From contig JACPPG010000059.1 of assembly GCA_016191115.1 (NCBI GenBank), positions 1 through 61,098 on the forward strand: 61,098 nt of DNA, given 5' to 3'. Source of the stretch: Planctomycetia bacterium. GTDB lineage: Bacteria; Planctomycetota; Planctomycetia; Pirellulales; JACPPG01. The translations under genes and the position numbers were made by a program. Positions 15,872 to 24,075 of the stretch are shown piece after piece. Below the pieces are notes generated by a model. It had not been told where the DNA came from. It was given only the letters and a program-made list of their open reading frames with translations, and searched no databases. Position 1 is the stretch's first letter, and each line of letters starts with the position of its first letter.

Positions 15872-16327
15872 ATGGACCCGCGCGATATCGCCCAGCAAAC
15901 GCTCCTCGAGCAGCGGATACTCTCGCACATCACGCAAGCGACCCGCACGACAATCGCCTGGAAGCTGCACGGCAAGGACAACAGCCGCAAGCTGGCGACG
16001 TTGCGCTTTGTCACGGCGTCACTCAAGCGACATCTCGACCACCTGATGGCGCTAGAGGAATGCGACGGTTACATGGCGGCGGCTCTCGAGTCGTGCCCCA
16101 ACATGAGCGAGAAGATCGACTCCCTGAAGCGGGAGCACGCGTTGTTCCGCGAGGCCTTTTTCCAGCTCGCTCCACGGCTCGAGGGGCTGGCGGCCGACGA
16201 CGCGACCGGGTTGGAAACGGTCTGCGTCGAGATCGGCGACCTGCTGGCCCGGCTGGACGAGCACACCCGCAAAGAAGAGGACCTGCTGCAAGAGGCCCTT
16301 TTGCGGGACGAAGGGGGCGAGGGGTAG
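15872..16327 (+). CDS. Hemerythrin-like HHE domain protein, 151 aa
   Basis: A four-helix protein with the HHE cation-binding pattern: LKRHLDHLMALEE (His54, His57, Glu62/63), LKREHALFREAF (His89) and LDEHTRKEEDLLQEA (His131 with Glu135). Such proteins bind a di-iron centre and sense or carry oxygen or nitric oxide. ATG 15872 is chosen because GGGAGG lies five bases upstream. The gene is alone between uvrC and the DUF1501 gene and ends 50 bases before a 149-base mobile-type repeat. Confidence 0.8.
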   Translation: MDPRDIAQQTLLEQRILSHITQATRTTIAWKLHGKDNSRKLATLRFVTASLKRHLDHLMALEECDGYMAAALESCPNMSEKIDSLKREHALFREAFFQLAPRLEGLAADDATGLETVCVEIGDLLARLDEHTRKEEDLLQEALLRDEGGEG

Positions 16328-16376
16328 GCGGATTCGGCCTGCCGGCTGGGGCAGAATCCATCCAAGCGGCTTCCCC

Positions 16377-16525
16377 CAGGGCCATTCTAAAATGGCGAGG
16401 CGGGAAAATGGGACTGGCTCCGAGCACAAACGCGCAAGCCCTTTCATACCAACGCTGCGTCTCGGTGCCTGTCCCACTTTCCCGCCGGTGCGCCGCCGGC
16501 AAGCTTGAATCTGTGAACGGCCCTG
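16377..16525 (+). repeat. Family-1 foldback element, copy 1 (149 bases)
   Basis: Begins CAGGGCCATTC and ends GAACGGCCCTG, an imperfect 11-base terminal inverted repeat. Inside, GGCGGGAAAATGGGAC pairs with GTCCCACTTTCCCGCC, so almost the whole element can fold back. Other copies are at 21347, 34068 and 60964, all in the same orientation. No coding sequence is contained; it resembles a MITE or REPIN-type element. Confidence 0.88.
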
Positions 16526-16628
16526 CGGCTTCCCCTGGCAGAATGGACTTTCACCCGGCCGATCGGCTAAAATGCGGTCGGCCGCGTAGGCTTTCCCACC
16601 CGATCCCTGCCCTCCTCGGAGCGTGAGC

Positions 16629-17954
16629 ATGTTCACCCTGCTTGGCGAATCGGCCCGGTATTGTGACGGTATCGGGCGGCGAAATTTCTTGAAGGCGGGC
16701 GCGGTTAGCGTCGCCGGCCTCACGCTCGCCGACGTGCTCAAGCTTCGCGCGCAGGCGGCCGACGACTCGGCCCGGGCGCGGCGCCACAAGTCAGTCATCT
16801 TTGTCGAACTGGCTGGCGGGCCGACGCACTTGGAGAGCTACGACCCGAAGCCCGGCGCGCCGCGCGAATTCCGCGGACCGCTCGACTTCGTGAAGACCAA
16901 TGTGCCGGGCGTGTATTTCAGCCAGTTCATGCGCAAGCAGGCAAAGATCGCCGACAAGCTCGCCATCGTCCGCTCGGTGCACCACCCGTCGAATAGTCAC
17001 GACCCTTCGAGCCACCTGACCCAGACCGGCTATTTGAAGCGCGGACAAAAGGGCGGCCTGAACGAGATGCCGAGCTTCGGCTCGGTCGCCGCGCGGCTGC
17101 GCGGGGCAGGCGTCGAGGGCGTGCCGGCCTACGTCGCCATTCCGCGCATCATGCGCAACGGCGGCGCCGCGTACCTGGGAACGGCCTACAATCCGTTCGA
17201 GACGGTCAGCAGCCCTGGCAAGCCGAACTTCACGGTCCGCAACTTGGCGCTCTCCCAGGGGCTCAGTTCCGAGCGGCTTACCGATCGTCGTACGCTCTTG
17301 ACGGCGCTCGATACGCAGCGGCGGATGAGCGACCTGGAGGGTTCGGCCGAGGCCATCGACGATTTCACCCGCCAGGCCCTGGAAATGGTGACCGGCCCGC
17401 GGGCCCAAGCGGCCTTCGACATCGGGCGCGAAAAGGACAAAACCCGCGACCGCTACGGCCGCAATGAGATCGGGCAGTCGCTCTTATTGGCCCGGCGGCT
17501 GGTCGAGTCGGGCGTCACCTGCGTCACGGTCCGCGTTGCCGGGTGGGACGATCATACCCAGATCGCCAAGCGCATGGAGCAGAAGGGCCCCGACTACGAT
17601 CGTGGCATGGCCGCGCTCGTGCGCGACTTGTTCGATCGCGGCGTCGACGGGGATGTTTTGGTGGTGGCGATGGGCGAATTCGGCCGCACGCCGCGCGTCA
17701 ATCGCAACGCCGGACGCGACCACTGGGGCTCGGTGATGAGCGTGCTGTTGGCCGGCGGTGGGCTGAAGACCGGCATCATCGGCGCCTCGAACTCCAAGGG
17801 GGAAGTGCCCGTCGAGGCCCCCTACTGCCCCGAAAATATCCTGGCGATGGTCTACCGGCACCTGGGCATCGACCCGGAGCAGACGTTCGCCGATCTGGCG
17901 GGCCGGCCTCGCCACATTCTGGAAGAGCGCAAGCCGATCGCCGAGTTGATATAG
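16629..17954 (+). CDS. DUF1501 protein with twin-arginine leader, 441 aa
   Basis: The N-terminus has GRRNFLKAG followed by a hydrophobic stretch (AVSVAGLTLADVL), a Tat-type export signal. The body is the DUF1501 fold, related to the alkaline-phosphatase/sulfatase superfamily: VIFVELAGGPTHLESYDPKP, AIVRSVHHPSNSHDPSSHLT, GWDDH and VVAMGEFGRTPRVN...GRDHWGSV, with conserved Asp/His clusters that probably bind metal. Family members are abundant in planctomycetes, usually beside DUF1553/DUF1549 genes, which are not present here. ATG 16629 is preferred to GTG 16623 because GGAG lies seven bases upstream. Confidence 0.9.
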   Translation: MFTLLGESARYCDGIGRRNFLKAGAVSVAGLTLADVLKLRAQAADDSARARRHKSVIFVELAGGPTHLESYDPKPGAPREFRGPLDFVKTNVPGVYFSQFMRKQAKIADKLAIVRSVHHPSNSHDPSSHLTQTGYLKRGQKGGLNEMPSFGSVAARLRGAGVEGVPAYVAIPRIMRNGGAAYLGTAYNPFETVSSPGKPNFTVRNLALSQGLSSERLTDRRTLLTALDTQRRMSDLEGSAEAIDDFTRQALEMVTGPRAQAAFDIGREKDKTRDRYGRNEIGQSLLLARRLVESGVTCVTVRVAGWDDHTQIAKRMEQKGPDYDRGMAALVRDLFDRGVDGDVLVVAMGEFGRTPRVNRNAGRDHWGSVMSVLLAGGGLKTGIIGASNSKGEVPVEAPYCPENILAMVYRHLGIDPEQTFADLAGRPRHILEERKPIAELI

Positions 17955-18027
17955 TGGCGCTCCGGGCAGTCGTGCTGACGCCATGCGCGTGCTATGCGTC
18001 GTGGTCCCATGCACCATGCTTGCCAAG

Positions 18028-18143
18028 CCCAGGGATGGCAGTCCCTGGGGATCCTGGAACAAATCGTCGAGTGGCTGGGGCAAAGCGCAGCGTGCCCTCA
18101 GTCTGTGCGGGATCTGGGGCACGCTGCGCTTTGCCCCAGCCAC
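18028..18143. repeat. Two intergenic hairpins, one with perfect 27-base arms
   Basis: CCCAGGGA (18028-18035) pairs with TCCCTGGG (18042-18049). Farther on, 18071-18097 is perfectly complementary to 18117-18143 across a 19-base loop. Both lie in the 223-base spacer after the DUF1501 gene and before the carbohydrate-binding-like gene. No U tract follows, so a terminator role is possible but not shown. Confidence 0.75.
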
Positions 18144-18177
18144 CCACCACAACAATCACCGCCAGGAAATCGTACCA

Positions 18178-18693
18178 ATGGGCATGATCCTGCGAACTTG
18201 TTTGTCGGCCGTGTTGGCCGCCGCGTGTGTCACGGTCGCCGCTGGCGCGGATGAGCCCAAGAAGTTTCCGGAGAACAAGCCGGAGACGATTCACGCCGCC
18301 GCCGACGGATCGTTCATCCTGCCCGCCAGCAAGTGCGAGGTGTATGGCCGCTCGCTCGAATACATGCCGAAGGATCGCGCTTTGGGCTGGTGGAACAGTG
18401 CCGACGACCACGCCGTGTGGAAGATCGCCGGCGCCAAAGCGGGCGCGTACGAAGTGTGGTTCGAATGGTCATGTGCCGACGAGTCGGCCGGCAACACGTT
18501 CGTGCTCGCGGCCGGATCGAAGCAACTCAAGGGCAAGATCCCCACGACCGGATCCTGGGAAAAACACCAGAAGGCCAAATTCGGCACGATCGAGCTGCCG
18601 GCCGGCGACGCGAAGATCGAGCTGAAGTCGGAGGGCAAGATCAAAGAAGCCCTGGGGGATTTCCGCGAGGTGCGCCTCGTGCCGGTGAAGTAG
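18178..18693 (+). CDS. Secreted carbohydrate-binding-like domain protein, 171 aa
   Basis: A signal peptide (MILRTCLSAVLAAACVTVAAGA) precedes one beta-sandwich domain with ALGWWNSADDHAVWKI, GAYEVWFEWSCADESAGNTF and FGTIELPAGDAKIELKSEG, a pattern seen in CBM6/35-like modules attached to planctomycete secreted proteins. No catalytic domain is fused. The likely role is binding sugar on the cell surface or in the periplasm. The TAG stop overlaps a degenerate TAGGGTGCTCTGCG repeat. ATG 18178 has AGGA 11 bases upstream. Confidence 0.72.
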   Translation: MGMILRTCLSAVLAAACVTVAAGADEPKKFPENKPETIHAAADGSFILPASKCEVYGRSLEYMPKDRALGWWNSADDHAVWKIAGAKAGAYEVWFEWSCADESAGNTFVLAAGSKQLKGKIPTTGSWEKHQKAKFGTIELPAGDAKIELKSEGKIKEALGDFREVRLVPVK

Positions 18694-18830
18694 GGTGCTC
18701 TGCGACCACCGGCACGGCGTGCCATGACCACGGAGGTACTCCGACGTGGCCATGCGATGTGTGAGTCAGCATGCCCACGGCGAGCCTGGGCACGGCACCC
18801 GACAGTTGGCGTCGCGCAAGGGGAGGAGTG

Positions 18831-19574
18831 ATGAGCCAAAGCGGCGACAGCCACGAGCCGGTCAAGCGCCGGCCGACGTTCGGTCTGGCGACGCTCTTGG
18901 TGGCCGTGACGGCGATTGCCATCGGCATCGCCATATGGCTCGAGTGGAGCACGACCGACGCGACGGCCTATATCCTGGTTAAGGAAGCGGCGCCCGATGC
19001 GATGGCCGCATGGGCCGGAGAGTCGGGCGGCGCAAGCGCCGAACAGAATCGGGCGTTTCGCCGTACGCAGATGGAAACACTGCGGAGCAAGGCCATACTC
19101 ATCCGCGCCTTGCGTGACCAGACGATCATGTCGCTGGGGCTCGGCAACGGTCTTGGCTGGCTGGAGGCCAACTTGCGCGTCGACAATCCCCAAGACAGCG
19201 ACATCATTCGCATCACGCTCCGCGACCGGGACCCGGACAAGGCGGTGAAAGTCGTCAACGCCGTCGTCGACGCCTACTTCAAGGTGGTCGTTGAAGAGGA
19301 ATTCCGCCGCCGTGACAGGACGGAAAGGGAGGTGGACATGATGTACCGCGAGACGCAAGACCAGATCCTGTCGGAGCGAGAGTCTCTTGTGAAGTTGCAA
19401 CAGACCATCGGCGATGAGGCGGGAACATCCCCCTCGGTCATCGTCAAAGAAGCGGAGATCAAGCGACTCGAAGGATACGCGGACCAGCTCTTCAAGCAAC
19501 TGATGGCCATCAGGGCAACAAAGCGGCAACCGTCGCGCATCCAGCGCTACGGCGATGCCATTGCTTCGCCCTAA
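18831..19574 (+). CDS. Wzz-like polysaccharide chain-length protein, truncated form, 247 aa
   Basis: An N-terminal membrane segment (TFGLATLLVAVTAIAIGIAI), then the periplasmic pattern of Wzz/BY-kinase adaptor proteins: AYILVKEAAP, LRSKAILIRALRD, LEANLRVDNPQDSDIIRITL, DPDKAVKVVNAVVDAYF and a long coiled coil. The second membrane segment and C-terminal kinase of full-length family members are missing, so it is either a short paralogue or a truncation. GGGGAGGAG lies two bases before ATG 18831. The M24 peptidase follows after 23 bases. Confidence 0.72.
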   Translation: MSQSGDSHEPVKRRPTFGLATLLVAVTAIAIGIAIWLEWSTTDATAYILVKEAAPDAMAAWAGESGGASAEQNRAFRRTQMETLRSKAILIRALRDQTIMSLGLGNGLGWLEANLRVDNPQDSDIIRITLRDRDPDKAVKVVNAVVDAYFKVVVEEEFRRRDRTEREVDMMYRETQDQILSERESLVKLQQTIGDEAGTSPSVIVKEAEIKRLEGYADQLFKQLMAIRATKRQPSRIQRYGDAIASP

Positions 19575-19597
19575 GGATGACCAAGGAACCAGATCGA

Positions 19598-20704
19598 ATG
19601 ACCAACTACGACACCAGCGTGGAACACTGCCGCGGCCGGCAGCGGCGGCTTTTGGAGGTGATGCGCCATAAGGGCCTCGACCTGGCGATCGTGGCCAAAA
19701 TCGAGCACGTCCAGTGGCTCGCCGGCCCGCGGTTCGCCTGGACGTTCGAGCCGGCCGCGGCCTTGGGCATCGACGGGCACCTGACGCTCATCTCCCCGCG
19801 CAAAGTGAGCGAGCCGGTGGCGGCCGATGAAGTCGCCGTCTACTCGTCGCACCGGCACTGCACCTTGCGCAACGACCAGCGGCAATCGTGCGTCGAGACA
19901 CTCATGGCGGCGCTCGAGGGCCGGCCCAAGCCGCGTCGCGTCGGCGTCGAGTTCTCCTGCCATTCGCCGCACCTGGCCGCGCGATTGAACGCCGAAACGA
20001 TCGACATCGAGCCGGACGTGTACTATCTCCGCCGCCGCAAGGACCCGGACGAGCTCGCCCGGCTGAAAAAAGCCATTGCCGGAACCGGCGCCATGTACGC
20101 CCGGGCCCGCGAGATCATCGAGCCCGGCATTACCGAGATCGAAGTATTCAACCAGTTGCAGGCGGCGGCCGTGCGCGAGTTCGGCGAAATGCTGACCGGC
20201 ACCGGCAACGATTACCAATGCGGCTCGCCCGGCGGGCCGCCGCGCGACCGGCGGGCTGTGGCCGGCGAATTGTTCGTGCTCGACCTGGGCCCTGCCTTCC
20301 GCGGCTACTTCGCCGACAACTGCCGCACGATCGCCTGCGACGGCCGCGCGACCGACGTGCAGCTTCGCGCATGGCAGAAGATCGTCGAGGTGTTCTCGAT
20401 CGTCGAGCGGCGCGCGAAGCCGGGCGCAAGCTGCCGCGCGCTCTTTGAAGAGGTCCAGACGCACCTGGACGAGTATCGGCCGGCGGCCTTCAACCACCAC
20501 CTGGGGCACGGCATTGGCCTGTTCCCGCACGAGGCGCCGCACCTGAACCCGCACTGGGACGACACGTTCGAGCTGGGGGACGTGTTCACGGCCGAGCCAG
20601 GGCTATACGGCCCGGAGCTGCGCGCCGGCATCCGCATCGAGAACGACTACCGGGTGACCGAGACGGGCGTGGAGCTATTGAGCGATTTCCCGCTGGAGTT
20701 GTGA
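19598..20704 (+). CDS. M24 metallopeptidase, Xaa-Pro aminopeptidase type, 368 aa
   Basis: The N-terminal creatinase-like domain (about 130 residues) is followed by the pita-bread catalytic domain. All five metal ligands are visible: Asp in LFVLDLGPA, Asp in GYFADNCRT, His in HHLGHGIGLF, Glu in FTAEPGLYG and Glu in RIENDYRV. These match proline-specific aminopeptidases, which remove residues N-terminal to proline; no signal peptide, so probably cytoplasmic. ATG 19598 has AAGGA ten bases upstream; ATG 19577 is also possible but has no ribosome binding site. Confidence 0.87.
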   Translation: MTNYDTSVEHCRGRQRRLLEVMRHKGLDLAIVAKIEHVQWLAGPRFAWTFEPAAALGIDGHLTLISPRKVSEPVAADEVAVYSSHRHCTLRNDQRQSCVETLMAALEGRPKPRRVGVEFSCHSPHLAARLNAETIDIEPDVYYLRRRKDPDELARLKKAIAGTGAMYARAREIIEPGITEIEVFNQLQAAAVREFGEMLTGTGNDYQCGSPGGPPRDRRAVAGELFVLDLGPAFRGYFADNCRTIACDGRATDVQLRAWQKIVEVFSIVERRAKPGASCRALFEEVQTHLDEYRPAAFNHHLGHGIGLFPHEAPHLNPHWDDTFELGDVFTAEPGLYGPELRAGIRIENDYRVTETGVELLSDFPLEL

Positions 20705-20778
20705 GGGCGAGGATTCGGAAGCCCTATCCGGCAAACCAGGGTGTAGAAAAGGATACCGGTTGCCAGGAGTTCACGCCC

Positions 20779-20994
20779 ATGTTCGACCGAATTACCTTTG
20801 CCCCGCAGATCCTAGGAGGGCGTGCTTGCATTCGCGGAATGCGCATTCCAGTCTCCGTCATCGTGCGTCAAATCGCCAATGGAGCGACGTGGGAAGAAGT
20901 CTTGGCGGACTACCCTGATCTTGAGCGCGAAGACATCGAGCAGTCGCTCGGCTATGCCGCTTGGCTGACCACGGACGAGATGCATCCCGCTTGA
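20779..20994 (+). CDS. DUF433 antitoxin-type protein, 71 aa
   Basis: FDRITFAPQILGGRACIRG, then MRIPVSVIVRQIANGATWEE, LADYPDLEREDIEQSL and GYAAWL match the DUF433 family, a VapB-like antitoxin with a winged-helix fold. ATG 20779 is chosen because AGGAG lies nine bases upstream and the family always starts close to this point. The DUF5615 toxin-type gene begins nine bases after its stop, the usual antitoxin-toxin order, and the pair is probably autoregulated. Confidence 0.85.
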   Translation: MFDRITFAPQILGGRACIRGMRIPVSVIVRQIANGATWEEVLADYPDLEREDIEQSLGYAAWLTTDEMHPA

Positions 20995-21002
20995 GGGCCG
21001 GC

Positions 21003-21494
21003 ATGCAGTTTCTCGCCGACATGGGCGTTTCAACTCGCGTCACGCAGTGGCTGCGGTCGCAAAATCACGATGTGGTCCATCTGCGCGATCGCGGTTTGCA
21101 ACGTCTTCCAAACGGCGAGATATTCCGCCGCGCGACTCAAGAGCGACGCGTCGTTTTGACCTTCGATCTCGATTTCGGTGAAATCGTCGCCGCAAGCCAC
21201 GGAAGCACTGTGAGCGTCGTCCTGTTCCGTCTACGAAACACCCGTAGCGAGTCCGTCATCGCTCGACTGGAAACGGTCTTGCCTCAGGCCCGCGCCGACT
21301 TGCTACCGGGAGCAATCGTCGTTGTCGACGAATCGCGGCATCGCGTCAGGGCCATTCTGTTGTTCAAAATGGCGAGGCGGGAAAATGGGACTGGCTCCGA
21401 GCATAAACAGCGCAAGTCCTTTCAGATCAACGTTGCGTCTCGGTGCCTGTCCCACTTTCCCGCCGGTGCGCCGCCGGCAAGCTTGAATCTGTGA
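21003..21494 (+). CDS. DUF5615 PIN-like toxin with C-terminus supplied by a repeat element, 163 aa
   Basis: Residues 1-115 form a DUF5615/PIN-like nuclease domain (MQFLADMGVSTRVTQWLRSQ, DVVHLRDRGL, GEIFRRATQERRVVLTFDLD, FGEIV), the usual family length. Acidic residues around Asp5, Asp55 and Asp57 are the expected metal ligands. Residues 116-163 (from RAILLFKMARRENGTG to the end) are encoded entirely by a family-1 foldback element at 21347-21503, whose bases provide the stop codon. The toxin has therefore gained about 48 foreign residues. Whether it is still active is unknown. Confidence 0.8.
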   Translation: MQFLADMGVSTRVTQWLRSQNHDVVHLRDRGLQRLPNGEIFRRATQERRVVLTFDLDFGEIVAASHGSTVSVVLFRLRNTRSESVIARLETVLPQARADLLPGAIVVVDESRHRVRAILLFKMARRENGTGSEHKQRKSFQINVASRCLSHFPAGAPPASLNL

Positions 21495-21503
21495 ATGGCC
21501 CTG
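21347..21503 (+). repeat. Family-1 foldback element, copy 2 (157 bases), inside a toxin gene
   Basis: Starts CAGGGCCATTC and ends GAATGGCCCTG, exactly inverse-complementary 11-base ends. Internal stem as in copy 1. It begins in codon 115 of the DUF5615 gene and carries that gene's stop at 21492-21494. Confidence 0.9.
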
Positions 21504-22040
21504 GGGGGCTGTCGGGATATCGGTACAACGATTGCGCACAGCGCCGGGCGAATAGCGCGTTCCTAAGGCGGGTGACCGGATCATTGCCCGTGCCATCGCA
21601 GATAAGTGGTGTAAACCGGTCACCCCAAACGGCATGCCGGTCGCACCGTATCGGGTGGCCGTGCGTCGCTTTTTGGCCGTGACGGTTGTGCGACTCGGTC
21701 CGGGCGTAGCCACAAAAGCGTGTGGACGGCGCAGGCGCGCCTGTGGCGCGCAAGACCGGATCGGTGCCGGAACGCCGGCATGGAAAGCGTTACCATTGCT
21801 ACCGTCTGGGCGCCGGCGGCGGTGAGCGGCCGCGGTTGGTAGCGGGCATCCCTGGCACGCCCATTGTGCCGGTTCTTGGGGAATTCGCTGCGGCGGCAGC
21901 CCCGGTGGTTTGCTGCCTACTGGCCGCGGGCGTCCGCCGATATCTCGTCTAGTCCCGACATCCTCGTCCGACGCGGCGACCCATCCTATAAGTCGCCGGC
22001 GGCGACCTCCCACCAACCAGACACGGGTGACCAACTCCTC
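21504..22040. other. 537-base spacer with no recognisable gene
   Basis: Only short overlapping frames without a good start or protein-like composition. GGTGACCGG and CCGGTCACC around 21570 and 21618 form a small inverted pair, which may be a hairpin. Nothing else can be supported. Confidence 0.5.
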
Positions 22041-22355
22041 ATGTCCAAGGAACTGATCCGCGTTGTGACACGAGCGGCCGACGGAACGATCCGCATCAAA
22101 GACTACACCAAGGAAGAGTCGCTCAAAAAGCTGCACACGCAGGTCGGCATCGACGATTGCAGCACCGACCTGGGACTGCGCGGGCTGCCGGTGTTCCGCG
22201 GTCTGATCGGGCCCATGCCGGAAGGCAAGAACATCGTCCGCTACGAATCGCCGGAAGTGTTCGAGACACTCACCAAGGAATGGAGCACGGTGAAGGCCGC
22301 GCGCCGCTCGCGATCGCGCGCGAAGGCAGAGCCGGTGGTTGCCGCCGTAGAATAG
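22041..22355 (+). CDS. Conserved hypothetical protein, 104 aa
   Basis: A small protein starting MSKELIRVVTRAADGTIRIK with a strand-turn-helix pattern, a middle containing GLPVFRGLIGPMPEGKNIVR and a basic tail (AARRSRSRAKAEP). There is no membrane segment or signal. Start ATG 22041 is the only one in front of the protein-like region; the open frame extends 59 codons upstream through non-coding sequence. The basic tail could bind nucleic acid, but this is a guess. Confidence 0.55.
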   Translation: MSKELIRVVTRAADGTIRIKDYTKEESLKKLHTQVGIDDCSTDLGLRGLPVFRGLIGPMPEGKNIVRYESPEVFETLTKEWSTVKAARRSRSRAKAEPVVAAVE

Positions 22356-22433
22356 TAGAGCGGGTAATTTCCGTCACCCGCGCCCCTTTTTCCACTGCTC
22401 CGCGCGGTCCGCCGAAGGCGAGTTGGCGAATCG

Positions 22434-23048
22434 CTACCGGCTGAGCGCCGTGGTCGAACCGGAGTTCGACGCCTTCCAGGCGGTGTCGCTGCTTGGCGAT
22501 GGCAGGCTGTCCTGCCGCCCGGTGCTGCCGAATTGCGCGCTGCCGGGAGCTTGCGCCATGCTCGCCGCGCCCGGCGGCCGCTTGCCCACCGCCACCTTGC
22601 TGTATTGATGGTCCTGAACCGTGTGCCATGTCGTGACCGGCACCGGCACGGTCACCTTGTCGGGCACGGTCTCGTAACGCGTGACCGGAACCTTGGCGAC
22701 TTCGGTGCGCGCTTCCCAGCGCGTCCGCGGCACCAGGTGGTACGCCAGTGTCGGCTGCACGAACGGGTTGTACCTGTTTTGCCAGTACGTTTCCCAGCGG
22801 TATTCCGTGATCGGAATCTGGTACGTGCGTACCACGTCCTGGGTGTCGGCCCGCCATTGGCCGCGCAGAACGGTGTGCTCCGTATTCTGCATCACCGTCT
22901 GGGGGATCTGCTTGGTGATCGTCGACGTGGTCTCGCGGTATGTGACGCCGTCCGGGCTTTCGGTGTACTTGACGTCCTGGGACCGGGCGACGCGCGGCGC
23001 AAGAGCCAGCGCCAGAAGGACCAGCGTCCATCGAGTAGAGCGTTCCAT
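22434..23048 (-). CDS. Secreted Tyr/Val/Thr-rich planctomycete protein, 204 aa
   Basis: A signal peptide (RWTLVLLALALAPRVARSQ) precedes a domain rich in repeating motifs such as VTYRETTSTITKQIPQTVMQ, RTYQIPITEYRWETYW, VPVTRYETVPDKVTVPVPVT and TWHTVQDHQ. This Tyr/Val/Thr-Pro style recurs in planctomycete secreted or wall-associated proteins. The C-terminus is low complexity. Start ATG 23048 has GGGAG upstream. Function unknown. Confidence 0.65.
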   Translation of the reverse strand: MERSTRWTLVLLALALAPRVARSQDVKYTESPDGVTYRETTSTITKQIPQTVMQNTEHTVLRGQWRADTQDVVRTYQIPITEYRWETYWQNRYNPFVQPTLAYHLVPRTRWEARTEVAKVPVTRYETVPDKVTVPVPVTTWHTVQDHQYSKVAVGKRPPGAASMAQAPGSAQFGSTGRQDSLPSPSSDTAWKASNSGSTTALSR

Positions 23049-23256
23049 CAATCGTGCTCCCGGCATGTCACCTCGGCAGCGGCGTGCCGGAGCCCCCCGC
23101 GTCCCCTAGCAAATGGAACGTACAGGGTCTGGCCGCCGCTCCCACGGGCGCGCTCGTTCGCGGGTAGCCCTGTTCCTTTATCGGCATCTTCCCTATAACA
23201 CCGTTAGTCGGCCTGACTTGGGCTGGCCCGCCGTCGCCCGCTCCGAGGTTGCCGCT

Positions 23257-23535
23257 GTGATCAGCGAAGAGCTGCTAGCAATCCTGGTGTGTCCCGAGAA
23301 CCGCACGCGGCTCGCACTAGCCAGCGATGCGCTTTTGCGGGACGTTAACCGTGCTATCGCCGCTGGACGCGTAAAAAACAAGGGCGGGGAAGCTGTCACC
23401 CAGGTCCTCGAGGCCGCCCTGCTGCGCGAGGATCGCGCGATCCTCTATCCGATCGTGGATCAGATACCCATTTTGCTCGTGGATGCTGGCATTCCGCTGG
23501 ACCAGGTTGAGGGGGCCCGGCCGCGGAAGGCGTAG
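23257..23535 (+). CDS. Trm112/UPF0434-like protein, 92 aa
   Basis: ISEELLAILVCPENRTRLAL at the N-terminus and AILYPIVDQIPILLVDAGI at the C-terminus are the two halves of the Trm112-like zinc-binding-type fold. Only one Cys (VCPENR) of the usual pair is seen, so zinc binding may be lost. A middle insert (LLRDVNRAIAAGRVKNKGGE) lengthens it relative to the usual 60 residues. Start is GTG 23257, with GAGG eight bases upstream. Proteins of this family act as partners of methyltransferases or are found alone in bacteria. Confidence 0.75.
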   Translation: MISEELLAILVCPENRTRLALASDALLRDVNRAIAAGRVKNKGGEAVTQVLEAALLREDRAILYPIVDQIPILLVDAGIPLDQVEGARPRKA

Positions 23536-23660
23536 ACGGGTGGCTCGGGCGCCACTACTGGCTCGCCCGGACAAGCCAGCGGTGCGATAGATGTTCACGG
23601 CTTCACCCGCGGGGCAAGGCAGCAGTGGCAACCGGCGAGAAATCGCGACATTACATAGCT

Positions 23661-24005
23661 ATGGCCGAGAAAACGATCTTCAAGCGAATCATCGACGGTG
23701 AGATTCCGGCCACGGTCGTCTACCAGGACGATCACTGCCTGGCGTTTCGCGACGTCGCGCCGCAGGCCCCGACGCACGTCCTGATCATTCCCAAACGCGA
23801 GATCGCCGCGCTCGCCGACTTGACCGACGACGATGAGGTTCTTGCCGGGCACATGCTGCTCGTGGCCTGCAAGCTGGCCCAGGACCTGGGGCTTTCCGGC
23901 GGGTACCGGGTCGTGGTCAACTGCGGCCCCGATGCCGGCCAGTCGGTCGATCATCTGCACTTTCACCTGCTCGGCGGCCGGCCGATGAAGTGGCCACCGG
24001 GGTGA
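23661..24005 (+). CDS. HIT-family (HINT-type) nucleotide-binding protein, 114 aa
   Basis: TIFKRIIDGEIPATVVYQDD at the start and SVDHLHFHLLGGRPMKWPP at the end frame the histidine triad His-x-His-x-His, the nucleophile and phosphate-binding residues of HINT hydrolases, which cleave nucleoside phosphoramidates. Length is standard. ATG 23661 (MAEKTIFK) is chosen by family length. It converges on the large glycoside-hydrolase-like gene. Confidence 0.92.
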   Translation: MAEKTIFKRIIDGEIPATVVYQDDHCLAFRDVAPQAPTHVLIIPKREIAALADLTDDDEVLAGHMLLVACKLAQDLGLSGGYRVVVNCGPDAGQSVDHLHFHLLGGRPMKWPPG

Positions 24006-24012
24006 GGGAGCG

Positions 24013-24070
24013 GGTGGAATGTCGAATGTCTGCATTCAAATATCTAAAGAAGCACGAAGTTAGACATTCG
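24013..24070. repeat. GAATGTC heptamers with an inverted copy between convergent genes
   Basis: GGAATGTC, GAATGTC and a TGCATTC unit are followed about 25 bases later by TTAGACATTC in inverted orientation. The pair can form a stem between the convergent HIT and glycoside-hydrolase-like genes. Confidence 0.6.
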
Positions 24071-24075
24071 TCATT

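Noticed and set aside
15562..16626. 354-codon plus-strand frame spanning the uvrC start, hemerythrin gene and a repeat
   Set aside because: It crosses unrelated features, and its C-terminus is repeat-derived. The hemerythrin frame has the motif and ribosome binding site.
16623..16628. GTG 16623 as start of the DUF1501 gene
   Set aside because: The GGAG ribosome binding site would be one base away; spacing fits ATG 16629.
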